From NCBI RefSeq assembly GCF_014639875.1, contig NZ_BMGD01000004.1, positions 1-64,000 on the forward strand: a stretch of DNA of 64,000 nt, given 5' to 3'. Position numbers and translations under genes: made by a program. Numbering within the stretch: the stretch's first letter is position 1; each line of letters opens with the position of its first letter. The notes under the pieces are model-generated. The model was not told the DNA's origin. It ran no database searches and worked only from the letters and a program-made list of their open reading frames with translations. Source of the DNA: Blastomonas aquatica (lineage in GTDB: Bacteria > Pseudomonadota > Alphaproteobacteria > Sphingomonadales > Sphingomonadaceae). Below are positions 29,065 through 38,374 of the stretch, in pieces.

Positions 29065-30834
29065 ATGGACCATGGGGGCGACATTTTCCTGTCAGGCACC
29101 GTGCTGCTGGCAGCGGCATTGGGCTTTGTGCTGCTGTTCCGAAGGCTGGGGCTGGGTGCGGTGCTGGGCTATCTGGTCGGCGGGATCATCATCGGGCCCG
29201 AGGTTCTGCAACTGGTCGCCGATCCTGAATTGATCGTCAGCTTTGCCGAGATCGGCATCGTGTTGCTGCTGTTCCTGGTCGGGCTCGAGCTTGCGCCACA
29301 GCGGCTTTGGCAGCTCAAGCGGGACATCTTTGGCCTGGGTCTGTCGCAGGTGGCCTTGTGTGGTGTAGCGCTCGCGGTGTTCGTCTATTTCGTGACCGGG
29401 TCGAGCTGGGGTGCGGCTTTGGGTCTGGGCCTGCCACTCGCGCTGTCATCGACCGCGCAGGTGCTGCCTTTGCTGCAATCACAGGGGCGTCTCAACACCC
29501 CTACTGGCGAACGTGCATTTTCGATCCTGCTGTTTCAGGACCTGTCGATCGTCCCGCTGCTGACCATTATCGCAGCGATGTCGCGCGCTCCGCAGACCGG
29601 TCCGCAGACGCCGGGTTGGCTGACCGCAATCTATGCGCTGGCGGCCATCGCCGGGTTGGTCGCCGCCGGGCGCTATGGTCTGGCGCCACTGCTCAAGCTG
29701 ATCGGAAAGGTTGCCGAGCGCGAGCTTTTCATCGTCGCCGGACTGTTTGCGGTGTTCGGCAGTGCTGCGCTGATGCATTCGATCGGCATTTCGGCAGCCT
29801 TGGGCGCGTTCGTTGCTGGTGTGATGCTGGCAGATTCGCCCTTCCGGCACGAACTCGAGGCCGATATCGACCCGTTCCGCTCGATCCTGCTCGGGCTGTT
29901 TTTCCTCGGCGTCGGGATGATGCTCGATCTGGGCGTCATCCTGGCTGACCCGATGTTCATCGTGACGATGGCGCTGGCGCTGGTGGCGATCAAGGTCGCC
30001 ATCATCTTCGGCCTCGCCAAGGCCTTTGGGATGGAGAACCGCGCGGCGTTCGTGCTCGGGTTGCTACTCAGCCAGGGCGGCGAATTTGCCTTTGTGCTGT
30101 TTGCCGAGGCGCAGGCTGCATTGCTGATCGCGCCCGAAGCCGCGAGCCGGTTCGGCGCGATCGTTACCCTGTCGATGGCAACCACGCCGTTCCTGATGCT
30201 CGCCACCCGGCTGTTTGGCGGCGTGCGCGGGTCGTGCACCGAGGACATGGACGACCCTGAACTTGCCCGCCAGTCGAGCGCGATCGTCATCGGCCATGGC
30301 CGGTTCGGACAAGCGGTCGCGCAGATCTTTGCAGGGGCGAACATTTCGGTGACGCTGATCGACATCAACCCCGACCAGATCCGGTTGAGCGGCGAGTTCG
30401 GCCGAAAGGTGTTCTATGGCGATGGTACGCGGATCGATCTGTTGCGCCGCGCTGGTGCCGAGCAGGCCAGCGCGTTGCTGTTCTGCATGGATGACAAGGA
30501 TTTCGGGCCTGACCAGATAGCCCCCGTCGCGCATGCATTCCCTGAGGCACAGATTTTCGTCCGTGCGAATGACCGGCGCCAGTTGCTCGCGCTCAAGCAC
30601 GCACCGATTGCTGCGGCCCAGCGCGAATTGTTCGAATCCTCGGTCAAGCTGGCGCATACTGCGCTGCTGCGCACCGGGATCGATCCGATCCTGGCCGATC
30701 GTGTCGTGGAGGAATTCCGCAAACGCGATTGTGAGCGTCTGGAGTTGCAGATGGAGCAGGGCAGTATGCATGCGGGCAAGCACTTGAGCTTTGGCGCACT
30801 CGATTCACAGGCATTCGATCCCGAAATTGGCTAA
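29065..30834 (+). CDS. CPA2-family K+/H+ antiporter with TrkA-N domain (Kef type)
   Basis: A monovalent cation:proton antiporter. Residues 1-385 are a Na+/H+-exchanger-like membrane domain with about 12-13 segments. It includes GYLVGGIIIGPEVL, ELAPQRLWQLKRDIFGLG and LSSTAQVLPLLQS. Residues 400-520 are a cytosolic RCK/TrkA-N domain with the nucleotide-binding IVIGHGRFGQAVAQIF and the later VFYGDGTRIDLLRRAG. The 589-residue length fits KefB/KefC-type transporters, which release K+ and acidify the cytosol under electrophile stress; whether this one is glutathione-gated is not visible, and no KefF/G partner is next to it. Confidence 0.9.
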   Translation: MDHGGDIFLSGTVLLAAALGFVLLFRRLGLGAVLGYLVGGIIIGPEVLQLVADPELIVSFAEIGIVLLLFLVGLELAPQRLWQLKRDIFGLGLSQVALCGVALAVFVYFVTGSSWGAALGLGLPLALSSTAQVLPLLQSQGRLNTPTGERAFSILLFQDLSIVPLLTIIAAMSRAPQTGPQTPGWLTAIYALAAIAGLVAAGRYGLAPLLKLIGKVAERELFIVAGLFAVFGSAALMHSIGISAALGAFVAGVMLADSPFRHELEADIDPFRSILLGLFFLGVGMMLDLGVILADPMFIVTMALALVAIKVAIIFGLAKAFGMENRAAFVLGLLLSQGGEFAFVLFAEAQAALLIAPEAASRFGAIVTLSMATTPFLMLATRLFGGVRGSCTEDMDDPELARQSSAIVIGHGRFGQAVAQIFAGANISVTLIDINPDQIRLSGEFGRKVFYGDGTRIDLLRRAGAEQASALLFCMDDKDFGPDQIAPVAHAFPEAQIFVRANDRRQLLALKHAPIAAAQRELFESSVKLAHTALLRTGIDPILADRVVEEFRKRDCERLELQMEQGSMHAGKHLSFGALDSQAFDPEIG

Positions 30835-30924
30835 GCGCGTGATCTGCATTGGCCCTTGCAAAACATTGGACGAAGCCGCCGCCAGTGCCTATGTACCGGG
30901 CTCGCCAGGGATAAACATCGTCAC

Positions 30925-31203
30925 GTGAAGCTGCTTCTCGCCTTACTCGCCATTCTGACCGGTTTTACGGTGACCGATGGCGTGCGAGTGTCGGAACCAG
31001 CGATCGCAGAGGGTGAAGGCGCGCTGCGGGGCGCCTGGAACGGCGACGATACCCGCCCAAACATCGCCATTGCAGCGGTTCTGCTGATCGCCTCCGTACT
31101 ACCGCTCGTGCTCGCATCGCTCCCGGCGATGCGCTGGGCGTCTAAGCCCGCGACTTTTGCAGTCACGGCCACGGTCCACCGGTCCGATCGGTTGTTGCAA
31201 TAA
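30925..31203 (+). CDS. Small hypothetical membrane protein
   Basis: A GTG start at 30925 gives a 92-residue protein with an N-terminal hydrophobic segment (VKLLLALLAILTGFTVT), a short acidic/Gly-rich loop, a second hydrophobic segment (IAIAAVLLIASVLPLVLASL) and a basic tail. The two-segment layout, with no other plausible frame, suggests a real small envelope protein. I do not recognise it. The longer frame from 30856 would add a Cys/Arg-rich stretch unlike a signal sequence. It sits alone between the antiporter and secA. Confidence 0.45.
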   Translation: MKLLLALLAILTGFTVTDGVRVSEPAIAEGEGALRGAWNGDDTRPNIAIAAVLLIASVLPLVLASLPAMRWASKPATFAVTATVHRSDRLLQ

Positions 31204-31363
31204 GCGTTACGTCCTGACGGCTGCCTTTTACCAATGCAGCATTTCGCGTGCGCCCAAGGGCTGCAACGCAAGCCTTTCCAAGCCTTCACCAAGGCCTTGC
31301 CATACCGCCCTTATTGCGCGCGTCGGCATATTCACATCCCGTTTTATCTAAGGAATTATCGCC

Positions 31364-34087
31364 ATGCTCGGCGCCATTGCCAAATCGCTTTTCGGGTCCG
31401 CCAACGACCGCTATATCAAAGGCCTGCTCAAGATCGTCGACAAGATCAACGCTTTCGAGCCGCAGATTACTCCATTGTCCGACGATGACCTGCGCGGCCA
31501 GACGCAGAAATTCCGGGATCGGCTCGCCGCCGGCGAAACGCTCGATGACATCCTGCCCGAGGCCTTCGCAACCGTTCGCGAAGCCTCGGTCCGCACCCTG
31601 GGCATGCGCCACTTCGACATGCAGATGGTCGGCGGGATTACGCTGCACCGGGGTGAGATCGCCGAAATGCGCACCGGCGAGGGCAAGACCCTAGTCGCGA
31701 CGCTCGCCTGTTATCTCAATGCCATCGAGGGCAAGGGCGTTCACGTCGTCACCGTCAACGATTACCTCGCTGCACGCGATGCCGAGTGGATGGGCCAGGT
31801 CTATCGTTTCCTGGGTCTGACCACCGGCGTGATCGTTCCCAATCTGGGCGAAGCGGCGCGGCGCGATGCGTATGCGGCGGACATCACTTACGCTACCAAC
31901 AACGAGTTGGGCTTCGATTACCTGCGCGACAACATGAAGCACGAGCGCAGCCAGATGGTGCAGCGCCCGTACAACTTCGCGGTGGTCGATGAGGTCGATT
32001 CGATCCTGATCGATGAAGCCCGCACCCCGTTGATCATCTCGGGTCCGACCGACGACAAATCCGAGATGTACATCGCGGTCGATGCGATCGTGCTCAAGCT
32101 CGATGACGGAGACTATGAGAAGGACGAGAAGTCCCGCTCGGTTATCCTGACCGAGGACGGTACCGAAAAGGCCGAACGTCTGCTCGAAGAGGCAGGCCTG
32201 CTGGAAGGCAGCAACCTCTACGATGTAGAGAACACCCAGATCGTTCATCACCTCGATCAGGCGCTCAAGGCCAATGTGATGTTCAAGCGCGATATCGACT
32301 ATATCGTCAAGGACGATCAGATCGTCATCATCGACGAGTTCACCGGGCGCATGATGGATGGCCGTCGCTGGTCGAACGGCCTGCACCAGGCGGTCGAGGC
32401 CAAGGAACGCGTCCAGATCAAGCCGGAAAACCAGACGCTCGCCTCGATCACCTTCCAGAACTATTTCCGCATGTACCCCAAGCTTTCGGGCATGACCGGC
32501 ACCGCGGCAACCGAAGCGGCCGAATTCTTCGACATCTACAAGATGAACGTCGTCACCATCCCGACCAACAATCCCATTCGCCGGATTGATGAGGAGGACG
32601 AGTTCTACAAGAACACCGCCGACAAGTTCCAGGCGATTGCCAAGGGCATTCGCGAAAAGAACCTGATCGGCCAGCCGGTGCTGGTCGGCACGGTGTCGAT
32701 CGAGAAGTCCGAGCTGCTGTCCGAGTATCTCACCAAGGAAGGCGTACCGCACAGCGTGCTCAACGCGCGTTTCCACGAACAGGAAGCGCGGATCGTGGCG
32801 CAGGCCGGACGCATGGGCGCGGTGACCATCGCCACCAACATGGCGGGTCGCGGTACCGATATCCAGCTGGGCGGGAATGTCGAATACCGGATCGATGACG
32901 AACTGCGCGACATGCCCGAAGGCCCCGAGCGCGATGCCGCGATCGCCGCCATCAAGGCAGAGGTCGCCGCCGAAAAGGCGAAGGTCCTCGAAGCCGGCGG
33001 CCTGTTCGTGCTCGGCACCGAACGCCACGAAAGCCGCCGCATCGACAACCAGCTGCGCGGCCGTTCGGGCCGCCAGGGGGATCCCGGCCTGTCGCGCTTC
33101 TATCTGTGCCTGGAAGATGACCTGCTGCGCATCTTCGGGCCCGACACCCTGTTCTCGCGGATGATGAAGAACAACCTCGCCGATGGCGAGGCGATCGGCT
33201 CCAAATGGCTCTCGAAGGCGATCGAGACCGCGCAGAAGAAGGTCGAAGCGCGCAACTACGACATTCGCAAGCAGGTCGTCGAATATGATGACGTGATGAA
33301 CGATCAGCGCAAGGTGATCTACGAACAGCGCGCCGAGATCATGGATGCAGACGCTGTCGATGATGTCGTGCTCGATATGCGCAACGACACCGTCAACACC
33401 ATTGTCGGCGAAGCCTGCCCTCCGGGCACATACCCCGAGCAGTGGAACGTTCCCGGCCTCAAGGCGCGCGTGTCCGAAGTGCTGGGCATCGAACCCGACA
33501 TCGACGCCTGGCTGCAGGAAGACGTGATCGAGCCCGACATGATCGAGGAGCGTATCCGCGAGATGGCCGAGGCCAAGGTGACCGACAAGGCGGCGGAGGT
33601 CGAGGAAGGCATGTGGCGCTCGATCGAGAAATCGGTGCTGTTGCAAAGCCTCGACCATCACTGGAAGGAGCATCTGGCCACGCTCGATGCGCTGCGTCAG
33701 GTGGTGTTCCTGCGCGCCTATGCACAAAAGACCCCGATCAACGAGTACAAGCGCGAGGCGTTCGGCCTGTTTGAGCGGATGCTCGAGGTGATCCGCGAGG
33801 ATGTCACCGGTACGATCATGAGCCTGGAGATCCGCGAGCCCGAAGTCCCTGCGCTCCCCGAGCTCCCCGATTTCCTGACTACGCACTTCGATCCGTTCAC
33901 CGGCGAGGATAACAGCGCAGATATCGATGGCGGGACGCTGGGAACCGTGGCGACCACGCTCCCACCACGCCAGTCGCCGATGCCCGAAGCATCAGAGGAG
34001 TTGTTCAGCGGTGAAATCAGCCGCAACGCACCTTGCCCGTGCGGATCTGGCCGCAAGTACAAGCACTGTCACGGCAAGGCGGCCTGA
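31364..34087 (+). CDS. secA: Preprotein translocase ATPase SecA
   Basis: The motor that drives proteins through SecYEG. It has 907 residues. NBD1 carries Walker A TGEGKT at about 104-109 and Walker B/DEAD-like [14 protein letters not shown]. The preprotein cross-linking domain is followed by NBD2 with [13 protein letters not shown] and [15 protein letters not shown]. The helical scaffold contains LDHHWKEHL. The C-terminal zinc-binding tail has the CxCx8CH pattern in [13 protein letters not shown]. The full-length, classic domain order is intact. The ATG at 31364 has AAGGA nine bases upstream. A TauE-like permease gene starts six bases downstream. Confidence 0.98.
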   Translation: MLGAIAKSLFGSANDRYIKGLLKIVDKINAFEPQITPLSDDDLRGQTQKFRDRLAAGETLDDILPEAFATVREASVRTLGMRHFDMQMVGGITLHRGEIAEMRTGEGKTLVATLACYLNAIEGKGVHVVTVNDYLAARDAEWMGQVYRFLGLTTGVIVPNLGEAARRDAYAADITYATNNELGFDYLRDNMKHERSQMVQRPYNFAVVDEVDSILIDEARTPLIISGPTDDKSEMYIAVDAIVLKLDDGDYEKDEKSRSVILTEDGTEKAERLLEEAGLLEGSNLYDVENTQIVHHLDQALKANVMFKRDIDYIVKDDQIVIIDEFTGRMMDGRRWSNGLHQAVEAKERVQIKPENQTLASITFQNYFRMYPKLSGMTGTAATEAAEFFDIYKMNVVTIPTNNPIRRIDEEDEFYKNTADKFQAIAKGIREKNLIGQPVLVGTVSIEKSELLSEYLTKEGVPHSVLNARFHEQEARIVAQAGRMGAVTIATNMAGRGTDIQLGGNVEYRIDDELRDMPEGPERDAAIAAIKAEVAAEKAKVLEAGGLFVLGTERHESRRIDNQLRGRSGRQGDPGLSRFYLCLEDDLLRIFGPDTLFSRMMKNNLADGEAIGSKWLSKAIETAQKKVEARNYDIRKQVVEYDDVMNDQRKVIYEQRAEIMDADAVDDVVLDMRNDTVNTIVGEACPPGTYPEQWNVPGLKARVSEVLGIEPDIDAWLQEDVIEPDMIEERIREMAEAKVTDKAAEVEEGMWRSIEKSVLLQSLDHHWKEHLATLDALRQVVFLRAYAQKTPINEYKREAFGLFERMLEVIREDVTGTIMSLEIREPEVPALPELPDFLTTHFDPFTGEDNSADIDGGTLGTVATTLPPRQSPMPEASEELFSGEISRNAPCPCGSGRKYKHCHGKAA

Positions 34088-34093
34088 TAGCCG

Positions 34094-34849
34094 ATGTGGG
34101 GGCTGGCTGGCGGGTTTGCGCTGACAGCCCTGTTATATGCGTCGGTCGGCTTTGGCGGCGGATCGACCTATAACGCGCTGCTGGTGCTCGCCGATACCGA
34201 TTACCGGCTGCTGCCGGCGATCGCATTGCTGTGCAACCTGATCGTGGTCACCGGGGGTACCATTCGCTTTGCGCGGGCAGGGCAGGTACCCTGGCGCGCG
34301 CTCTGGCCCATTCTGGTCCTGTCAGCCCCCTGTGCGTGGGCAGGCGGCAGGCTGCTGGTGGACAAACCGTTTTTTATCTTGCTGCTGGGCTCTGCGCTGC
34401 TGCTGGCAGGCATTGTCATGCTGGTGCAGCGAGAGCACGGCGATGCGATTGCACCAGGCCATCCACGCCTGCCATGGGTTGGTGCGCCGATCGGCATGGC
34501 GGTGGGATTTTTCAGCGGCATGGTCGGGATCGGCGGTGGCATTTTCCTCGCGCCGGTCCTGCACCTTTTGCGCTGGGCAAGTGCGCGCCAGATAGCCGCC
34601 AGCGCCAGCGTCTTCATCCTGGTCAACTCCTTGGCAGGCCTGGCGGGCCAGTTGATGAAGCAGGACGCCGCGGCGACACCTGAGGCCATATCCGCCTATT
34701 GGCCGCTGTTCCTCGCGGTCTTTGCCGGAGGGCAGGTCGGCAGCCACATCGGCGCGCGCCTGCTGCCGCAAAAGGTCATCCGCTACGGGACGGCTGCGCT
34801 GATCGTGTATGTCGCAGCGCAGTTGCTGTGGCAGCGGTTTGGCGCCTGA
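34094..34849 (+). CDS. TauE/SafE-family sulfite exporter-like permease
   Basis: A 251-residue membrane protein with about eight hydrophobic segments and the duplicated TauE/SafE motif: FGGGSTYNALLVL in the first half and GMVGIGGGIFLAPVLHLL in the second. Family members are thought to export sulfite, sulfoacetate or related anions; the substrate here cannot be read. It starts six bases after secA, so it is probably co-transcribed, but no functional link is evident. The GC content and codon use resemble the backbone. Confidence 0.87.
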   Translation: MWGLAGGFALTALLYASVGFGGGSTYNALLVLADTDYRLLPAIALLCNLIVVTGGTIRFARAGQVPWRALWPILVLSAPCAWAGGRLLVDKPFFILLLGSALLLAGIVMLVQREHGDAIAPGHPRLPWVGAPIGMAVGFFSGMVGIGGGIFLAPVLHLLRWASARQIAASASVFILVNSLAGLAGQLMKQDAAATPEAISAYWPLFLAVFAGGQVGSHIGARLLPQKVIRYGTAALIVYVAAQLLWQRFGA

Positions 34850-34852
34850 GAC

Positions 34853-34881
34853 TTGATCTGGACCATCGCATAGTCTAAATA
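34853..34881 (+). promoter_or_regulatory. Candidate promoter of vapBC
   Basis: TTGATC at 34853-34858, an exact 17-base spacer and TAAATA at 34876-34881 lie 29 bases before the antitoxin ATG. This is the most consensus-like promoter I saw near a start in the window. Confidence 0.45.
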
Positions 34882-34910
34882 TTGCTGACCACTCAAATCC
34901 AGAGGGCAGC

Positions 34911-35168
34911 ATGGATGTCTCGGTAACCGACGCGAAGGCGCAATTGACTGACCTCGTCAGGCGGGCGGAGGCAGGCGAGGAGGTCGTGTTGACCCGCCAT
35001 GGCCATGCCATCGTCCGGATCGTGCCAGTTGCGCCGGTCCAGAGCGCTAGGTCCCGCAGAGCGGTTCTGGACGCGATACGGAAGGTCGGCCCAACCCAGG
35101 TATTGCCGGGACCGTCCGCCGCGCAAAGCCAAGATCATTTATACGGCGACGATGGCCTGCCACAGTGA
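34911..35168 (+). CDS. vapB: Phd/YefM-type antitoxin (VapB-like)
   Basis: An 85-residue antitoxin of the Phd/YefM class. It opens MDVSVTDAKAQLTDLVRRAEAGEEVVLTRHG, the standard N-terminal DNA-binding/dimer domain that usually represses its own operon, and follows with HAIVRIVP. The C-terminal roughly 35 residues, which normally wrap the toxin, are polar and Gln/Gly-rich. GTGA overlap with the toxin gene shows translational coupling. The Phd-fold antitoxin with a PIN toxin is a common type II pairing. The symbol describes the pairing, not proven orthology. Confidence 0.85.
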   Translation: MDVSVTDAKAQLTDLVRRAEAGEEVVLTRHGHAIVRIVPVAPVQSARSRRAVLDAIRKVGPTQVLPGPSAAQSQDHLYGDDGLPQ

Positions 35169-35569
35169 TTGCAGTCGATACGTCGGCGCTGATGGCGATT
35201 GTGCTCAACGAAGCGCAGGCTTCGCCGTGCGCAGCGATACTGGCAACAGACCAGCGCCTGCTTTTGTCGGCAGCCACCTCGACTGAAGCGCTGATCGTTT
35301 CTGCGGGGCGGAACGTTCGGCCAGAGATGATACAGCTGATCGCCGGGCTGGGTTTTGAGATTGTTGCGGTGACCGAGGATTTCGCGCGTCGGGTCGCCGA
35401 CAGCTTTGGCTTATGGGGCAAGGGTATCCACCCGGCAGCGCTCAACTTTGGCGACTGCTTTGCCTATCAGGTCGCCAAGGACCGCAGTTGCCCGCTGCTT
35501 TATATTGGCAATGATTTCACGAAAACTGACATCGCCAGCGCACTTTGCAAAGGCTGGCTCCCCGAGTAG
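35165..35569 (+). CDS. vapC: VapC-type PIN-domain ribonuclease toxin
   Basis: A PIN-domain RNase, 134 residues, starting with GTG inside the antitoxin stop. The acidic active-site set is complete: Asp5 (IAVDTSAL), Glu41 (ATSTEAL), Asp97 (LNFGDCFAY) and Asp117 (IGNDFTKTD). VapC toxins cut tRNA, rRNA or other RNA when freed from the antitoxin. Oddly, the last codons and the TAG stop lie within the 3' end of the tRNA-Asn gene on the opposite strand (15-base overlap), so the toxin's C-terminus GWLPE is partly written by tRNA sequence. That suggests the pair was joined to the tRNA by integration, or that the overlap is tolerated by chance. Confidence 0.9.
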   Translation: MIAVDTSALMAIVLNEAQASPCAAILATDQRLLLSAATSTEALIVSAGRNVRPEMIQLIAGLGFEIVAVTEDFARRVADSFGLWGKGIHPAALNFGDCFAYQVAKDRSCPLLYIGNDFTKTDIASALCKGWLPE

Positions 35570-35629
35570 GATTCGAACCTACGGCCAAGTGATTAACAGT
35601 CACCTACTCTACCGCTGAGCTATCGGGGA
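35555..35629 (-). tRNA. tRNA-Asn (anticodon GUU)
   Basis: Minus-strand cloverleaf: acceptor TCCCCGA/TCGGGGA, D-stem GCTC/GAGT with a G-U pair, anticodon stem GGTGA/TCACT with loop CTGTTAA (anticodon GTT), and T-stem GTAGG/CCTAC with loop TTCGAAT. Discriminator G, CCA encoded, 75 bases. Its 3' end overlaps the 3' end of vapC on the other strand. Confidence 0.95.
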
Positions 35630-35719
35630 ATGCCCTGCCCTCAAAGAGAGCGATGCCCTCCAGAGGAAGCGCGCCTATAGCACTGGGTTTTTTGGTTTGG
35701 CAAGCGTCTGCTTGACCTG

Positions 35720-36508
35720 TCAGACGATAAATTGTTCAGCCGAAATGCGGTCGTCGAGGCTGTGCCCCGGATCGAACATCAGCGACAGGCGGCGATTGGG
35801 ATCGATGGCGATCTGGATATCGCGAATGTCGCGGACTTCTCGCTGGTCCGCGACCGCGCTGACCGGGCGTTTCCCGGGTTCCAGCACCCGCAACGAGATC
35901 TTGGATGAATCGGGGAGCAGCGCCCCTTTCCAGCGCCGCGGGCGAAACGGGCTGATCGGGGTCAGTGCCAGCATTCCGCATCCCAGGGGCAGGATCGGGC
36001 CATTTGCGGACAGATTGTAGGCGGTCGATCCGGCAGGTGTCGCCACCAGCACGCCGTCGCAGACCAGTTCGCTGATTCGCACCGCATCGTTGACGCTGAC
36101 CTCGAGCTTGGCGGTCTGGCGGGTCTCGCGCAGCAGCGACACCTCGTTGATTGCGGGGTAGGTGACGCGCTCGCCTGACATGGTGGTCGCGGTCATCGAC
36201 AGTGGCAGCACCTCGAACGCCTGCGCCTGTTCAAGTCTGCGCTGGATGCTGTCGCCGCTGCGCCACAGGTTCATCAGGAAGCCGACGGTGCCCAGGTTCA
36301 AACCATAGACCGGAACGATCTTACCGCGCTCGAGCATCTGGTGGAGTGTCTGCAGCATGAAGCCGTCGCCGCCCATGACAACGACGATATCGGCGTCTTC
36401 AAGCGCCGCCCATTCGTGCGCAGCCTGCACCTCGCGCGCGGCCTTGCGCGCCCGCTCGGTGGGAGACACGGCCAGCGCGATTTTGCGATCGAGAACCGAA
36501 GTCGGCAT
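35720..36508 (-). CDS. nadK: NAD kinase
   Basis: Phosphorylates NAD to NADP in the cytosol. The ATG at 36508 gives 262 residues starting MPTSVLDRKIALAVS. The active-site GGDG is at 46-49 in VVVMGGDGFML. The family signature PAGSTAYNLSANGP follows, and LALTPISPF closes the conserved core. The 41-residue upstream extension in the open frame lacks homology and is rejected. A single gene on the minus strand, it is divergent from the GGDEF/EAL gene across about 125 bases. Confidence 0.95.
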   Translation of the reverse strand: MPTSVLDRKIALAVSPTERARKAAREVQAAHEWAALEDADIVVVMGGDGFMLQTLHQMLERGKIVPVYGLNLGTVGFLMNLWRSGDSIQRRLEQAQAFEVLPLSMTATTMSGERVTYPAINEVSLLRETRQTAKLEVSVNDAVRISELVCDGVLVATPAGSTAYNLSANGPILPLGCGMLALTPISPFRPRRWKGALLPDSSKISLRVLEPGKRPVSAVADQREVRDIRDIQIAIDPNRRLSLMFDPGHSLDDRISAEQFIV

Positions 36509-36634
36509 AAACAGCACCCCAAGGGATAGTGCACCGGGTCTTAACTGATCCGTGGTAATGCGCCAATCATTCTTGACGCGGCCTGCTGTCCAACCCAGAG
36601 GCACTTTTTGGGGCCGGGGCGCCAGCAAACCATC

Positions 36635-38263
36635 ATGTTTCTACAGGAGCGGGATCTGACGAGCACTGCCGATCAGCAGCGACGGCCCAGCTGGCGCACC
36701 CTTGGCGAGGGGCCGTTCGACCCTGCGCTGGTGACTGCGCTTTCGGCCGCAGGCTATGATCAGGCCACAGCGCGCGATGCCGACCTTGCGATCCTCGATC
36801 TGCGCTGGGACGGCATGGCAACCTTGCCATCGGTGCAATGCAGTCATACCGGCCCGACACTGTTGCTGTGCTCTGCCGAGCAGGCTGACAGGCTGCCACA
36901 TGGCATCCCCGGTGCCACCCACTGCCTGGTCGGGCCGATCAGCGATGCGGCGCTGCGGCTGCAGCTGGTGCTGATCCATCGCCTGCTGAGCGTCGATGCG
37001 GACATCGGGGATGATGTGCATCTGCGACTGGCTGCGCTGGCGCAAGCTGGCGAGGGTAGGCTGCATGCGATCCTGATCGGTCTGCGCCGGATGTCGGCAA
37101 TCAACGCCACCTATGGCGCGGCCGTGGGCGATGTGGCGCTCGAAGCGATCGAACAGCGGCTGGCGCGGCACAGCGCACGGCTGCAGGGTGGAACAGCGCT
37201 GACGCTGAGATTGTCTGGCGGGGATTTTCTGGTTGCGCATGTGATGCCTGAGGAGCGGGTGGGCTGGCAGGTCACGGCCGAACGCCTGCTGCGCGTGATA
37301 TCGGAACCACTGGATGCAGCAGGGCACCGGTTGCGGCTCACCGCGCGCGCCGCATTGGCGATCGCCCGGCCCGACGAAAGCCCGCTTTCGTTGCTGGACC
37401 GGCTTTCGGCAGGGCTGGCCACGGCGCGCGAGAGCGCAGCAGAACCCGTGCGCTGGGCAGACCGACAGTCGGACAATGCACCTGAAAGCGGTTACCGGCT
37501 GGAGCAGGAGATCGTCCATGCCATCGAGCGCAACGAGATCACGGTGCTGTTCCAGCCGCAGTTCGCGGTGGACAGTGGGAACATCACCGGTGCCGAGGCG
37601 CTGGCCCGCTGGCAGCATCCCCAGCATGGCGAGATCGGCGCGGGCACGCTGTTTGCGATCGCCGACAAGGCGGATTTCACGCGGCTGCTGTCGCGGCATA
37701 TCCGTGTGCGGGCAATGGAGCAGGCATCGGGGTGGACCGGGCCGTTGGCCGGACTCCGACTTTCTCTCAACATTACGGCAGAAGACCTTGGTGAGAAAGG
37801 ATTTGCTACCCGCGAACTCGCCATGATCGCAGCTTCGGGCTTCGATGCCCGGCGGCTGACCTTGGAGATGACCGAATCCGCGCTGGTGCCCGATCTGAAG
37901 CGGGCAGCAGTACGCTTTGCCAGCCTGCGCGAGGCAGGCGTCAGGATCGCGGTGGATGATTTCGGTACTGGCTATTCCAGCCTGCTGTACCTCAAGCGCC
38001 TGCCGCTCGATTACCTCAAGCTGGATCACGCGATGACCCGCGATATCGGCGGGGCCGAGGCAGACCGGATCATTGTCCGCTCGATCATCGCGATGGCAAA
38101 AGCGCTTAATCTCAAGGTGATCGCCGAGGGGGTAGAGAGCGAGGCGCAACTCGAGGCGCTGCGCGAGGAGGGCTGCGACTATTTCCAGGGCTTCCTGCGC
38201 GGCAAGGCGGTGGAGGCGGATGTGTTTGCGGAATTTGCGCGGGATGCGTTATCGCAACACTGA
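36635..38263 (+). CDS. GGDEF/EAL protein with degenerate GGDEF domain, likely c-di-GMP phosphodiesterase
   Basis: A 542-residue two-domain signalling protein. An N-terminal, roughly 110-residue region looks like a degenerate receiver fold. The GGDEF domain (about 130-280) has its signature changed to SGGDF near residue 193, so diguanylate cyclase activity is unlikely; it may bind GTP as a sensor. The EAL domain (about 290-540) keeps the key residues: EALARW, NITAEDL, EMTESAL, DDFGTGYSS, LKLD and AEGVES. So cleavage of c-di-GMP is likely. The ATG at 36635 is preferred to the TTG at 36608. No membrane segment was seen. Its trigger is unknown. Confidence 0.85.
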   Translation: MFLQERDLTSTADQQRRPSWRTLGEGPFDPALVTALSAAGYDQATARDADLAILDLRWDGMATLPSVQCSHTGPTLLLCSAEQADRLPHGIPGATHCLVGPISDAALRLQLVLIHRLLSVDADIGDDVHLRLAALAQAGEGRLHAILIGLRRMSAINATYGAAVGDVALEAIEQRLARHSARLQGGTALTLRLSGGDFLVAHVMPEERVGWQVTAERLLRVISEPLDAAGHRLRLTARAALAIARPDESPLSLLDRLSAGLATARESAAEPVRWADRQSDNAPESGYRLEQEIVHAIERNEITVLFQPQFAVDSGNITGAEALARWQHPQHGEIGAGTLFAIADKADFTRLLSRHIRVRAMEQASGWTGPLAGLRLSLNITAEDLGEKGFATRELAMIAASGFDARRLTLEMTESALVPDLKRAAVRFASLREAGVRIAVDDFGTGYSSLLYLKRLPLDYLKLDHAMTRDIGGAEADRIIVRSIIAMAKALNLKVIAEGVESEAQLEALREEGCDYFQGFLRGKAVEADVFAEFARDALSQH

Positions 38264-38274
38264 GGCCCATTTTT

Positions 38275-38353
38275 CGTTTTCCGGCAAAAGCCGGAATCCA
38301 GGGGCAGGTTCGCACTGTAGCCGCTCCTGGATTCCGGCTTTCGCCGGAGAACG
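38275..38353. repeat. REP-like palindrome, copy 1
   Basis: An imperfect inverted repeat of about 28 bases per arm (core TCCGGC(A/G)AAAGCCGGA then ATCCAGG) with a loop of about 23 bases. It lies between two convergent genes, and related copies occur at 44370-44446 and, as a half-copy, near 62930. It may serve as a bidirectional terminator. Confidence 0.75.
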
Positions 38354-38374
38354 GAGTATAGCTGAGCCGTATTC

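Noticed and set aside
31691-33886. Long open antisense frame opposite secA (731 codons)
   Set aside because: It is a mirror of the conserved SecA gene with no domain content; shadow of biased codon use.
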